Positions 18,756-26,657 of a stretch of 64,000 bases of DNA are shown in pieces (within the stretch, counting starts at the first letter, position 1; each line of letters starts with the position of its first letter). The stretch is taken from assembly GCF_007752935.1 (NCBI RefSeq), contig NZ_CP036319.1, positions 434,001 to 498,000 on the forward strand. Direction: 5' to 3'. The notes below the pieces were generated by a model. The model searched no databases and was not told the origin of the DNA. It saw only the letters and a list, made by a program, of their open reading frames with translations. This DNA comes from Crateriforma conspicua (GTDB lineage Bacteria; Planctomycetota; Planctomycetia; Pirellulales; Pirellulaceae). The translations under genes and the position numbers were made by a program.

Positions 18756-20665
18756 AGCGCATCGGTCGGTGTGGGGAAATGCGGTGGTGATCCGCTGTCG
18801 GTTTGCGGCGTACCATTGCTTGCACCGGAGCCGTCGGGGCCGGTGCCGGATTTTTGTTGCGGATCGTTGTCCCTGTTGGACGCAACGTGTGGTTGGGACG
18901 CGGTAAAGATGTCGGCGTTACGAAGTTCCCACGGCAGGGTCACCCAAAACGTGCTGCCACGCCCCAGTTCACTTTCAAAGTCGACTTCACCGCCCAACAG
19001 CTTTGACAATTCGCGGACGATTGATAACCCCAGGCCGGTTCCGGCAAACTCACGGGTCAAGCCTTCGCCGTCCAGCACTTGCTTGCTTTGTCGAAACTTT
19101 TGAAAGATCACCGAATGATCTTCCTCGGCAATGCCGACACCCGTGTCGCGGACGGACAATCGAAATTCATCGCCCAAGTTCTGAACGCCGATCGTGATGA
19201 TGCCGCCTTCGGGCGTGAACTTGATGGCGTTGCTTAGCAAGTTGTTCAGGATCTGTCCCAGCTTGCCGGCGTCCTGGTACGCGGTCGGCAAATCGTCTGG
19301 AATCTGTTGAATGACGGAGATGTTCTTTTCCTCCGATAGCGACCCGATCATGTCGCACTGAGCCGCAACGACACGTTTCAAATCGAATTCGCCGCGTTTG
19401 ACCTCCAGCTTGCCCGCTTCGACTTTGGCCAAGTCCAAGATGTCGTTGATCATTTCCAGCAACAAACGACCGCTTTTTTGAATGTTTGACGCGTATCGCC
19501 GCTGTTTGTCGTTCAGCGAATCGATGTCTTGCAGGACCTCGGAAAACCCGATGATGCTGTTCAGCGGCGTCCGCAGTTCGTGACTCATGTTGGCCAAGAA
19601 GTCACTCTTCAACCGGTTGGCTTCGTACAGTTGCAAGTTCAACTGTGCAAACTGGTCGACACGCGCGTCCAGTTCGCGGTTGACGTCTTCAATCTGGGAC
19701 TGCGTTTCGGTCAAGTGACGCAGCATCCGGTTGAAAGCGTCGGCCAATTCGCGGAATTCGTCTTCGGTGTCGATCAAGGCCCGCTGGCTGGTGTCCCCAT
19801 GGGTGATGGCGTCGCTGACGTCACGCAGATGATACAGAGGTTGCAAAACCAGATAACGCACGATCGCATGCATCACATACAACGTTGCGGCGACGATCAG
19901 CATGGCCATCGCGATGATGATCGCACGGATCCCTTCGGTCGATGCGTTGGTGCCGCTGTTGGGCATCGTGACCTTCATGACCCGAAACGGATACTGGGCG
20001 GCACGGGCGACCGGGTCCTCATTGCTGAGCGATTGATTGCTTTGTCCGATCGGGGCATGACAGGACACGCAGGTTTCATCGGGCCAAATCGGCGTGTACA
20101 GAACGTATTCGTTGTTGTCGACTTCTTCGCCCAAGGCGACCGGGTTGCTGCCGGCCCCGATGCGGGCCATCGCTTCGTCGTCGCCCAGGTCGATCGGATG
20201 AGTGATGTCGACGCCGCTGGAAGCGATACGGTTGGCCAGCCGTCGCCGAAACTCCGCTTCCAAGTTTTCCAATTTCCGCAGCAGTTCGGGCAACTCCGGT
20301 GCAAGCCGTGGTGGCAAATTGCTGAAGCCGGGTGAATCGGAGTGATCCAGACCCAGGATCTGGAACCGCATCTTGTCGCCCAACAATTGCTTATGCAGCT
20401 TGTCCAAGGCGGTCCGTTTCGTTTCCGCCGCCTCGCTGGCGAAATCCTGATCGTTCCAGAACGCCTGTTCGTGCAGTGTTTCTAGCGCGTGCGGCTTGAA
20501 GTCCAACGCGCGTTGCTTGGTCGTGTTCAGCACCAACCCGCGGGCCAACACCTGGACGACGGCGAACGCACCAAACATCAAGACCAACAGGGCCGAACCG
20601 AAGAAGAGCAAGCACTTGCGCTCCAGGCTCATCGACGAGATCAAACTTTGCAGCAATCGGAGCAT
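18752..20665 (-). CDS. Sensor histidine kinase with periplasmic c-type haem site
   Basis: 637-residue hybrid-free sensor kinase. Order of parts: transmembrane helix (about 21-43); a periplasmic region of about 200 residues ending with a CVSCH haem-attachment motif (199-203), as in DUF3365/Tll0287-like sensors; second transmembrane helix (about 246-268); HAMP (about 270-325); coiled linker; HisKA with [10 protein letters not shown] (His362); HATPase_c with [15 protein letters not shown] and GTGLGLSI. The C-terminal 60 residues are Pro/Ser/Gly-rich and disordered. Probably senses a redox or gas signal through haem (inference). No response regulator is adjacent; rnhA follows with a 4-base overlap. 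Confidence 0.9.
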   Translation of the reverse strand: MLRLLQSLISSMSLERKCLLFFGSALLVLMFGAFAVVQVLARGLVLNTTKQRALDFKPHALETLHEQAFWNDQDFASEAAETKRTALDKLHKQLLGDKMRFQILGLDHSDSPGFSNLPPRLAPELPELLRKLENLEAEFRRRLANRIASSGVDITHPIDLGDDEAMARIGAGSNPVALGEEVDNNEYVLYTPIWPDETCVSCHAPIGQSNQSLSNEDPVARAAQYPFRVMKVTMPNSGTNASTEGIRAIIIAMAMLIVAATLYVMHAIVRYLVLQPLYHLRDVSDAITHGDTSQRALIDTEDEFRELADAFNRMLRHLTETQSQIEDVNRELDARVDQFAQLNLQLYEANRLKSDFLANMSHELRTPLNSIIGFSEVLQDIDSLNDKQRRYASNIQKSGRLLLEMINDILDLAKVEAGKLEVKRGEFDLKRVVAAQCDMIGSLSEEKNISVIQQIPDDLPTAYQDAGKLGQILNNLLSNAIKFTPEGGIITIGVQNLGDEFRLSVRDTGVGIAEEDHSVIFQKFRQSKQVLDGEGLTREFAGTGLGLSIVRELSKLLGGEVDFESELGRGSTFWVTLPWELRNADIFTASQPHVASNRDNDPQQKSGTGPDGSGASNGTPQTDSGSPPHFPTPTDAL

Positions 20666-21047
20666 TGCGATGGGATCTGTCGGATGGAGACGCGGGCGGG
20701 GAAACGTAGCCGCCGAGTTTGACGAATCAGCGGGACGGCGCGGAGACGAATTTCAGAGGGCTTGGGTTGACCTTACCGCCCGCAAGACCGTTTCAAACCC
20801 CTCTATCTTACCCATCCGGCGCTTCTTGCCGTTGTAAAGGGCCATAATTACAGTGAACCGGCAATATGGCCCTGTTGTTGTCTCCGTTCGCCGTCACGGC
20901 AGCGTCTTTGACCTAAGCTTTTGGGAATAACAGCCGGTCTATCCGTCGATTCACCCCCCAGAATTGCGGCCCCGCACGTCCGAAGGGGACCGTTTTCTGC
21001 CTACTTCCGACCTTTTCGGCATCAATCCGGCGAGGAGCCAGAGAAAG
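20666..21047. other. Divergent intergenic region with short palindrome
   Basis: About 380 bases between the minus-strand sensor kinase and the plus-strand SHD1 protein gene, so it should hold both promoters. The only structure seen is an 8-base perfect inverted repeat gggccata / tatggccc at 20839-20872 with an 18-base spacer, which could be an operator or a weak hairpin. No convincing -35/-10 pair or RNA gene was recognised. Confidence 0.4.
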
Positions 21048-23129
21048 ATGAAACGCACGATCCGTCTCGTGGTCCGATGGACACTCGTCCTTTGTTTGAT
21101 CACGGTCCTTAGTATCAGTCCCGCCACAGCGGGGTGGTTGCTGGAAAACCTGGGGAAGGGGCACGACGCGTGCGGCAGCCGTTCCAAGGCCGCCCCCGCC
21201 GCTTGTGCACCCGCCGCTTGTTGTCCCACGCCGGTTTGTGAACCGGCACCCGCGTGCCAAGTTGCACCCGTTTGCCAGCCCACGCCCGTTTGCCAGCCTG
21301 AGCCGGAACCCTGCTGCGCCGCACCCGCGGATCCCTGTGCGGATGCCGTCGCGGCGCCCGTGATCCAAGACGATTGCTGCGGCGGAACCGTTGTTGAACC
21401 GACCATCATCGAATCGGCACCGATCGTCGAAGGCGAAGTGGTCGCACCGCCAGCCGATGTTGTGGTGCCACCGGCACCGGTCGAAGAGCCAGCCGAAGCG
21501 ATGGAGGCTGAAGAGCCGGCCGCTGACGACGAAGTGGCGACTGAGCCCGAGGCGTCACCTGTCGCGGAAGAATCGTTCCCCGAACCGCCCGCCGAGACTG
21601 AGCCGCCCGCCGAGACTGAGCCGCTTGAAGCCGAAGAACCGGCAACCGAAAGCCCATCGGATGTTCCGGCCGAAGAACCTGTGATGGAAGAACCGGCCAT
21701 CGAAGAGCCCGCAGTTGAGGAACCGGCTGTCGAAGAACCAGCGGTTGAGGAGCCTGCCATCGAGCAACCCGCCGAAACGGAAGCCCCGGCTGCTGAAGAC
21801 GCGATGGACGACCTGTTCGGTGAACCCGCCGAAGCGGAAGCCCCGGCTGCTGAAGAAGCGATGGACGACCTGTTCGGTGAACCCGCCGAAGCGCAAGCCC
21901 CGGCTGCTGAAGAAGCGATGGACGACCTGTTCGGTGAACCCGCCGAAGCGGAAGCCCCGGCTGGTGAAGACGCGATGGACGACCTGTTCGGTGAACCCGC
22001 CGAAGCGGAAGCCCCGGCTGCTGAAGACGCGATGGACGACCTGTTCGGTGAACCTGCCGAAGCGGAAGCCCCGGCTGCTGAAGAAGCGATGGATGACCTG
22101 TTCGGTGAACCTGCCGAAGCGGAAGCCCCGGCTGCTGAAGACGCGATGGACGACCTGTTCGGTGAACCTGCCGAAGCGGAAGCCCCGGCTGCTGAAGACG
22201 CGATGGACGACTTGTTCGGTGAACCCGCCGAAGCGGAAGCCCCGGCTGGTGAAGACGCGATGGACGACCTGTTCGGTGAACCCGCCGAAGCGGAAGCCCC
22301 GGCTGCTGAAGACGCAATGGACGACCTGTTCGGTGAGCCCGCCGAAGCGGAAGCCCCGGCCGCTGATTCGGAACTGGACCAACTGTTTGATACCCCGGAC
22401 ACCGCACCGGCCGCCGAAGAATCGACCGACAGCTTGGGAGATTTGTTCGGTGACGAAGCTCCGGCGATGGAAGAGGCTCCCTCCGGCGAAGAAGGAACCT
22501 TGAACGACCTGTTCGGTGATCCGGCCGAAGAGGCACCGGCACCCGAAGGCGACAGCTTGGAAGACTTGTTCGGTGATCCGCCGGCCACCGAAGAACCGGT
22601 CGATGACTTGGACGATTTGTTCGGCGAACGTGAAGCTTTGGAACGTGCCGAAAAAGAGCGTGAAGGCGTCTTCGATGACCTGTTCGGTGCCCCCGAAGAA
22701 ATGACCCCGACCTCGGAGTCGGAAGAAAACGACGACTTTGAATTCTCGACCGATGACTTGTTCGGTGCGAATCGCAAAGCGGCTCCGGTGCAAGCGGACG
22801 TGGCAACGCCTTCGGCCGATGCCCAAGACGAAGATCGTGTCGCCGAAGTCCAGCCGGCGGAAAGCTCGCTGCAAGTCGTCAGCGCCAAACCGGTCGCCGT
22901 GGATCCGTTGTCCGAAACCCGCGTTCGCGTCTGGGTCGACAACACGGGTAACTTCAGTACCGAAGGTCGCCTGATCCAGATTTCGTCCAGCGACGTTCGT
23001 TTGATGAAAGCCAATGGACGCACCTGCACGGTGCCGCGTGAACGGTTGTGCGAAGCCGACAGTGCCTATGTTGCCGCGATCGAATCCAAGATCCAGCGGT
23101 CACGTCTGGCCATGGTTGCCGACAAGTAA
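21048..23129 (+). CDS. Exported repeat protein with C-terminal SHD1 domain
   Basis: 693 residues. A signal peptide (about 1-27, ending PATAG) follows the ATG, which has cgaggagcc upstream. Then come a Cys/Pro-rich region (about 40-100), an acidic Pro/Glu/Ala region (EEPA repeats), ten near-identical 19-residue repeats built around AMDDLFGEPAEA (about 245-434), and six more degenerate units ending with DLFG. In all there are 16 DLFG motifs. The C-terminus (about 622-690) matches the SHD1 (Sla1 homology 1) domain common in planctomycetes: RVWVDNTGNFSTEGRLI and VPRERL. Probably extracytoplasmic and protein-binding; its partners are unknown. A strong terminator follows. Confidence 0.82.
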   Translation: MKRTIRLVVRWTLVLCLITVLSISPATAGWLLENLGKGHDACGSRSKAAPAACAPAACCPTPVCEPAPACQVAPVCQPTPVCQPEPEPCCAAPADPCADAVAAPVIQDDCCGGTVVEPTIIESAPIVEGEVVAPPADVVVPPAPVEEPAEAMEAEEPAADDEVATEPEASPVAEESFPEPPAETEPPAETEPLEAEEPATESPSDVPAEEPVMEEPAIEEPAVEEPAVEEPAVEEPAIEQPAETEAPAAEDAMDDLFGEPAEAEAPAAEEAMDDLFGEPAEAQAPAAEEAMDDLFGEPAEAEAPAGEDAMDDLFGEPAEAEAPAAEDAMDDLFGEPAEAEAPAAEEAMDDLFGEPAEAEAPAAEDAMDDLFGEPAEAEAPAAEDAMDDLFGEPAEAEAPAGEDAMDDLFGEPAEAEAPAAEDAMDDLFGEPAEAEAPAADSELDQLFDTPDTAPAAEESTDSLGDLFGDEAPAMEEAPSGEEGTLNDLFGDPAEEAPAPEGDSLEDLFGDPPATEEPVDDLDDLFGEREALERAEKEREGVFDDLFGAPEEMTPTSESEENDDFEFSTDDLFGANRKAAPVQADVATPSADAQDEDRVAEVQPAESSLQVVSAKPVAVDPLSETRVRVWVDNTGNFSTEGRLIQISSSDVRLMKANGRTCTVPRERLCEADSAYVAAIESKIQRSRLAMVADK
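21780..22349 (+). repeat. Ten tandem 57-bp repeats
   Basis: Ten consecutive 57-base units, each encoding the 19-residue unit starting EAPAAED/E and containing AMDDLFGEPAEA. Differences between units are single bases or the Asp/Glu and Ala/Gly swaps at fixed positions (for example GAAGAC versus GAAGAA, gctgct versus ggtggt-type changes). Near-identity at the DNA level points to recent expansion or gene-conversion homogenisation; copy number is likely to vary between strains. Flanking copies on the 3' side are degenerate. Confidence 0.95.
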
Positions 23130-23215
23130 TCATGCCCCAGACGCCCGACGCACAACGGTGAATCGCATTTGCCGCTGTGCCTAGGCAAAACTGGCTAAAA
23201 CCGAAGAATTGTATT

Positions 23216-23250
23216 CCGGTCCGGGCGTCCTGCTCGGACCGGTTTTTTTT
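23216..23250 (+). terminator. Intrinsic terminator of the SHD1 gene
   Basis: Perfect 8-base stem (ccggtccg / cggaccgg) around an 11-base loop, followed directly by eight T residues on the plus strand. It lies about 85 bases after the stop of the SHD1 gene, the classic layout of a Rho-independent terminator. Confidence 0.92.
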
Positions 23251-23304
23251 GTGCTCGCGGCGTCACGCATCGCCCCGGGAATTGACCCCGCATGAGTGAA
23301 GACC

Positions 23305-23829
23305 ATGGATGAAGACGCTGACTTGCCGATTCGGCTGAGCCATCACGATCCGCGTTGGCGTCAGGAATTTCAACAAATTCGCAGTGGCGTTTTGCAGTGT
23401 GGTCAGGGAATGATCACTCAGGTCGAACACATCGGCGGCACTGCGTTACCGGGACGGATCAGCCAGCCGATCATCGATGTGCTTGCCGGGGTTCACGACG
23501 CGGACCAGATGGACGAAGCGGCGTTGTCGATCGAAGGGCTGTATTTCCGGCCTCTGCCACCGCCCCACTGGGATTCGTCCGCGGTGCGGTTGATCAAGCC
23601 TCGCGGGGGGCCGGTGACGCACCAATTGTTCCTGATGCCCATCGGCACGCCGGCCTGGCATGCGGCGCTTGCGATTCGCGATCATTTACGCGCCGATACC
23701 GAGGCAAGCCTTCGCTTCGAAGACGCCAAAGTCGGCATTTGGAAGCGGACCGGCGGCGATCCGGAGGACTATCCGCGTGCTAAAGACGGCGTGTTCACCC
23801 ATTTGATGGAACAATTGAATTTGCCGTGA
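23305..23829 (+). CDS. GrpB family protein (UPF0157)
   Basis: About 174 residues. Matches the GrpB/UPF0157 family, which has a nucleotidyltransferase-like fold: an N-terminal HHDPRWRQEF segment, VEHIGGTALPGRISQPIIDVL (family signature with GGTA and the Pro-Ile-Ile-Asp strand), and a C-terminal WKRTGG / PRAKDGVFTHLM segment. The true catalytic role is unknown; some members are fused to dephospho-CoA kinase. An in-frame GTG at 23296 is the alternative start. It follows the SHD1 gene across a terminator, so it is probably transcribed on its own. Confidence 0.88.
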   Translation: MDEDADLPIRLSHHDPRWRQEFQQIRSGVLQCGQGMITQVEHIGGTALPGRISQPIIDVLAGVHDADQMDEAALSIEGLYFRPLPPPHWDSSAVRLIKPRGGPVTHQLFLMPIGTPAWHAALAIRDHLRADTEASLRFEDAKVGIWKRTGGDPEDYPRAKDGVFTHLMEQLNLP

Positions 23830-23880
23830 CGTCGGGCTGATCGTCCAAACATCGGCGGGGCTGAAAGCCGGCGGTCGGGT

Positions 23881-23886
23881 TATAAT
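23881..23886 (+). promoter_or_regulatory. Candidate -10 element (TATAAT)
   Basis: A perfect TATAAT lies 19 bases before the ATG of the pseudokinase gene, implying a 5' leader of only about a dozen bases. No good -35 was found 16-18 bases upstream, so this is a weak promoter candidate. Confidence 0.3.
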
Positions 23887-23905
23887 CGCCTTTGACGTTG
23901 TAACG

Positions 23906-25564
23906 ATGCCGACCGTTTCCCACTTGCCAATCAATCACATGGCACGCAGCCGCCTTGGGCCCCTGGCCATTGAAACGAAGCTCGGGGACCACCCATCGCG
24001 CAGTTCCGTTTGGCGGGCCATTCATCTGAAACAGAAGGCCGCCGTTGCCGTCAAAGTCTTCAATGTTCCCTTCGGCGGAACGCCAGAGACCCGCGCCGAA
24101 TTCAAGTCGGAATGGGACCAGCTGAAAACGATCCGGCATCCCGGCATTGCCAAGTGCTATGGCGGCGGATTCGAGCAAGCCGATGCGTATTTGGCTTACG
24201 AGTTGATCGAAGGCGAAACGTTGGATTCGATGCTGATCCGTCGGGACCGCCTGCCTTGGGAAACGGTTCTGGACCTGGCCGAAGGCATCGTCGACGCGCT
24301 GGAGTACTTGCACGAACGGCAGATGTATCACGGTCGGTTGCAGCCGGACAAAGTGATCGTTGCGGGGCTAAGTCCGATCTTGGTCGACATGCGACTTGCC
24401 CGTGGCGACGGACCCTTTCAGACCGGTCGACCGCTGGAGACGCATGAGTTGGCGTACCGCGCCCCGGAAGCCGTGGATGACGACGCCGCGACCGGTGTGA
24501 AGTCGGATTTGTTCGCGTTGGGCGTGATCATGTATCGATGCCTGACCGGCCGTTTGCCGTATGACGCCGATACGCCCGCCGAGATGCGTGATGCGGTACG
24601 TCATGCCGTGCCGACATCCCCGGCAACCGTGGTGATGGACTTGCCGGTTTGGATGGACAAATTGGTCGGTCAGTTGATCCACCCCGAATCGGCGTCGCGT
24701 CCCGCGGGCGCGGCCGCGGTCAAATTGGGGTTGGCCGAGGTGCGAAAGCGATCGATGTCTCGGGCCGGTGTCGCCGAGCAGGTTTCTTCCGGTTTCAGTC
24801 CCGTACAGATCGGTGACCAGAGCCAGCGTGACGAAGCCCGGGTTTTGTTGGGACAACAGATCGTTGACTTGGACGACGATCAGCCCGTTGATGATGCGTC
24901 ATGGTACGACCAGTGGTGGGCGTTGCTGCTTGGCCTTGCCGCGATCATTGGATTGTTGGCGTATTTCATGTGGCCGCTTGGCGAAGACAAGATGCGTCAA
25001 CGGGCCGAAGACCTGTTGGCCGAGGGGACGCGCGGCGCCAAGATCCAAGCCAAAATCAGTTATCTACAGCCGATGCTGAACAAGTTCCCCAACGGTGAAC
25101 ACGCGACTTGGGCTGCGGACCAAATTGAACAAGTGGAGATGGTCGAAGCGGAGCATTTTCTGTCGGTCAAGATGAAACGCAACTTGCCGCTGCGTGGTGA
25201 AGGCGAACGTTTGTACGCCGAAGCACTGCAGTACCAGCGGTTCGGCGACGATGCATCGGCGCTTGCCAAATACCGCAGCATCGTCACGCTGTTGGCCGAT
25301 CAAGATCAGTACCGCGCGTTCGTGAACCTGGCGCGGCGTCAGATCGCCCAGATCGAATCGACCGGCCAGACCGGTGGCGAAGCGGCGGGAATCATCATCG
25401 CAAAGATGAAGGAAGCCGATTCGGCATACCGTAGCGGAAACGTGATCGCGGCCAGGAAGGTCTGGTATAGCATCATTGACCTGTACGCCGACAATGCCGC
25501 CGTCGCGCCCCTGGTTCAACAAGCCCAAGACCGCATCGAGGCGGTGGCGTCCGGGGCAAATTGA
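23906..25564 (+). CDS. Membrane-anchored Hanks-type pseudokinase
   Basis: 552 residues: a protein-kinase fold (about 15-280), a transmembrane helix (about 338-356) and an extracytoplasmic tail with helical, repeat-like segments (about 360-550). The fold is clear (AVKVFN with Lys50, VKSDLFALGVIMYRCLTGRLPY for subdomains IX-X), but catalytic elements are lost. The glycine loop is absent (GDHPSRSS), the HRDLKPxN loop reads HGRLQPDK (142-149, catalytic Asp to Arg), and DFG reads DMR (161-163). So it is probably catalytically dead and signals by binding. The 103-residue membrane protein downstream may be in the same operon. Confidence 0.85.
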   Translation: MPTVSHLPINHMARSRLGPLAIETKLGDHPSRSSVWRAIHLKQKAAVAVKVFNVPFGGTPETRAEFKSEWDQLKTIRHPGIAKCYGGGFEQADAYLAYELIEGETLDSMLIRRDRLPWETVLDLAEGIVDALEYLHERQMYHGRLQPDKVIVAGLSPILVDMRLARGDGPFQTGRPLETHELAYRAPEAVDDDAATGVKSDLFALGVIMYRCLTGRLPYDADTPAEMRDAVRHAVPTSPATVVMDLPVWMDKLVGQLIHPESASRPAGAAAVKLGLAEVRKRSMSRAGVAEQVSSGFSPVQIGDQSQRDEARVLLGQQIVDLDDDQPVDDASWYDQWWALLLGLAAIIGLLAYFMWPLGEDKMRQRAEDLLAEGTRGAKIQAKISYLQPMLNKFPNGEHATWAADQIEQVEMVEAEHFLSVKMKRNLPLRGEGERLYAEALQYQRFGDDASALAKYRSIVTLLADQDQYRAFVNLARRQIAQIESTGQTGGEAAGIIIAKMKEADSAYRSGNVIAARKVWYSIIDLYADNAAVAPLVQQAQDRIEAVASGAN

Positions 25565-25666
25565 ATCAAACGCAACACGGCCGGCGGGCAACCGTCGCAC
25601 GTATCTGCGGCCCTGGCGGTCTGCAGTCCCAACGGTTCCCATCTCATCCACAGGACTTTCGACGTC

Positions 25667-25978
25667 ATGTCGCCGACCGAACCTCAGGACGCATCGGACG
25701 AACCGATTTACGAAGCCACGGTCGTGCACCCGGAAGATGGCCCGTCGCCGTCCGGCCAGGGCGTGACACAAAGCAAGGCGGCCGTGTTGGCGGTGTTGTT
25801 CTTGGTCGCCGGTGTTTTCGGTGTTCCGTTGCTGTGGATCAACAAACGATTCAATACGGCCGAGCGAATCTTGTGGACCGTCGTCGTGACGATTTACACG
25901 TTCCTGTTGGTTTGGATTGCCTACAGCGTTGTGATGTGGTCGCTGGACCAAATCGCTGCCAGTCGACTGGGAACGTGA
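25667..25978 (+). CDS. Small two-TM membrane protein
   Basis: 103 residues. Acidic, low-complexity N-terminus (about 1-35), then two hydrophobic segments (about 39-58 and 68-90) separated by a short basic loop (INKRFNTAERI). No domain recognised. It starts 102 bases after the pseudokinase stop on the same strand and could be co-transcribed with it. Confidence 0.6.
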   Translation: MSPTEPQDASDEPIYEATVVHPEDGPSPSGQGVTQSKAAVLAVLFLVAGVFGVPLLWINKRFNTAERILWTVVVTIYTFLLVWIAYSVVMWSLDQIAASRLGT

Positions 25979-25999
25979 CGTCGTTGTGAATCGAATCGG

Positions 26000-26578
26000 T
26001 CAACGCACACAGCGATAAACAAATGCGGGCGGCAGATTGGCCCACGCGGTGGGGCTGTGTTGGACGCTGGAAAAGTTCTGGTCCAACCGTCGCCGAAACC
26101 GCTGACCGGCTGGCAGGATGACGCCCTGCCAGTAAGCAAATGTGACGAATTGCCCGCCGGGACGCAGCACCGCCAATGTCGCATCCATGATTTCTTGTTG
26201 CAGCGAATCGGGAAACGAAGCCCAGGGCAGCCCGCACAAAATGGCGTCGACGTTCTGCATGTCGTGCTGCCGGCAAAGTGCTTGAACATTGGACGCGCTG
26301 TCTTCGACGACGGTCACACCGGGGCAACGCTGACGCGTGGTGGCGGCCAGTTCCGGCGAACGCTCGATTGCAAAAAAGCGGGCTTCGGGATGCAGGCGAC
26401 CGGCAATGGCCTCGGTAAACACCCCGGTGCCCGGACCGTATTCGACGACATTGCGGGCCGATTCCCACTGGATCCATTCGGTCATTCGGTCCACCAACTG
26501 ACGTCCGCTGGGCGCGATTGCCCCCACCTGCGTGGGCGATCGGATGAAATTTTTCAGGAACGTCAGGGTGTCGGACAT
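26000..26578 (-). CDS. SAM-dependent methyltransferase, phospholipid methyltransferase-like
   Basis: 192-residue class I methyltransferase. Motif I is VVEYGPGTGVFTEAIA (about 44-59), followed by an acidic motif II (FAIERSP) and a motif IV region (ILCGLPWASFP). The N-terminal FLKNFIRSPTQVGAIAPSG segment resembles the lead of bacterial phospholipid N-methyltransferases (PmtA type) and of rRNA dimethylase-like proteins. Start chosen at MSDTLTFLKN; longer readings lead into the CHAT gene downstream region. Substrate (phosphatidylethanolamine or other) unproven. It lies about 80 bases from the end of the CHAT-like gene, same strand. Confidence 0.75.
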   Translation of the reverse strand: MSDTLTFLKNFIRSPTQVGAIAPSGRQLVDRMTEWIQWESARNVVEYGPGTGVFTEAIAGRLHPEARFFAIERSPELAATTRQRCPGVTVVEDSASNVQALCRQHDMQNVDAILCGLPWASFPDSLQQEIMDATLAVLRPGGQFVTFAYWQGVILPAGQRFRRRLDQNFSSVQHSPTAWANLPPAFVYRCVR

Positions 26579-26657
26579 CGTGTCGGGCAATCGTTGGGGC
26601 GGCGATCCGGGGAACTTCGGCCGGCCGCGTTTCGGGAATCGCCTGGACCGTGTCACG

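Noticed and set aside
20951-23029. Long open frames on the minus strand and in other frames across the SHD1 gene
   Set aside because: The 57-bp repeat has no stop codon in several frames, so long shadow readings arise automatically; only the plus-strand frame has a signal peptide, SHD1 domain and terminator.
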